Of a stretch of 64,000 nt of DNA, positions 63,279 through 64,000 are shown one piece after another. The notes beneath the pieces are model-generated. The model was not told the origin of the DNA and searched no databases. It worked only from the letters and a program-made list of their open reading frames with translations. The DNA is taken from assembly GCF_026342015.1 (NCBI RefSeq), contig NZ_JAPENL010000002.1:2423001-2487000 (forward strand), written 5' to 3'. Both the position numbers and the translations under genes were made by a program. Each line of letters begins with the position of its first letter. The first letter of the stretch is position 1. Source of the DNA: Micromonospora lupini (GTDB lineage Bacteria; Actinomycetota; Actinomycetes; Mycobacteriales; Micromonosporaceae).

Positions 63279-63384
63279 CCGTGCATCGTGCCGGAACGTT
63301 CGCCGAGGGCGTAACCGGATAACGTCCCGGGCGCATCCCGTGCGCGAGTTATGTCGGGTTCGGCGAGGTGGACCGCCGCCACCA

Positions 63385-63415
63385 GTGACCATCGCGCCGA
63401 TGTTGCGCCTACGAT
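63385..63415 (+). promoter_or_regulatory. Possible secA promoter
   Basis: GTGACC and TACGAT are separated by 19 bp, about 30 bp before the secA start. The -10 box is good; the -35 is poor. Confidence 0.3.
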
Positions 63416-63446
63416 GGTTCGAGACTGTCTAGGGGAGCGTTGATCC

Positions 63447-64000
<554 letters not shown>

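Overview
The window comes from a high-GC actinobacterium, most likely a member of the Micromonosporaceae (Micromonospora-like). The evidence is the uniformly GC-rich coding sequence, the many GTG starts and ATGA/GTGA gene overlaps, a WhiB regulator, coenzyme F420 genes, MtrAB-LpqB and long-form HPF. The gene order from the glycosyltransferase/manC pair through fbiA-fbiB, whiB, DUF3499, phosphomannomutase, SIS protein, manA, sahH, mtrA-mtrB-lpqB, comF, hpf and secA follows, from memory, the order around Rv3240c-Rv3265c of Mycobacterium tuberculosis. This is therefore a conserved actinobacterial backbone carrying local insertions.

Left part (1-27 kb). In order: a very large zinc-ribbon membrane protein cut by the window edge, UDP-glucose dehydrogenase, an acyl-CoA dehydrogenase, a Bcr/CflA-type drug transporter, a small membrane protein, a hotdog thioesterase, acetoacetyl-CoA synthetase, a TIGR03089 protein, a glycosyltransferase and mannose-1-phosphate guanylyltransferase. 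Then come a Nudix hydrolase, an ArsR-type regulator, the F420 genes fbiA-fbiB and fbiC, a DUF4331 cluster, whiB, a metallopeptidase-family protein and DUF3499.

Accessory island (about 27.4-43 kb). Between DUF3499 and the phosphomannomutase gene sits roughly 16 kb that the conserved block does not normally hold. It carries a complete polyamine-type ABC operon (potD-A-B-C), two exported domain proteins, a polymorphic toxin/immunity locus and endonuclease V. The toxin locus has a fused Imm35-like/YwqJ-deaminase/SUKH-3 gene divergent from a YbaB - EspC-like - 1452-aa toxin - immunity candidate operon. The toxin has a WXG-like N-terminal domain, a papain-fold domain with a visible Cys/His/Asp triad, and a lower-GC C-terminal domain that resembles RelA/SpoT synthetases. 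A 77-bp imperfect palindrome occurs three times, once at the left edge of the island and twice at the right edge, where two copies flank the endonuclease V gene directly.

Right part (43-64 kb). This holds the mannose operon (pmmA, Trm112, SIS protein, CDF transporter, manA), then sahH, and the iron uptake operon efeUOB behind an IdeR-like box. After these come mtrA-mtrB-lpqB-comF, hpf, two genes that each encode two GNAT domains, and the start of secA. ManA, the phosphomannomutase and ManC together would make GDP-mannose for the cell-envelope glycosyltransferase. FbiA, FbiB and FbiC cover most of F420 synthesis, but FbiB has a shortened C-terminal domain.
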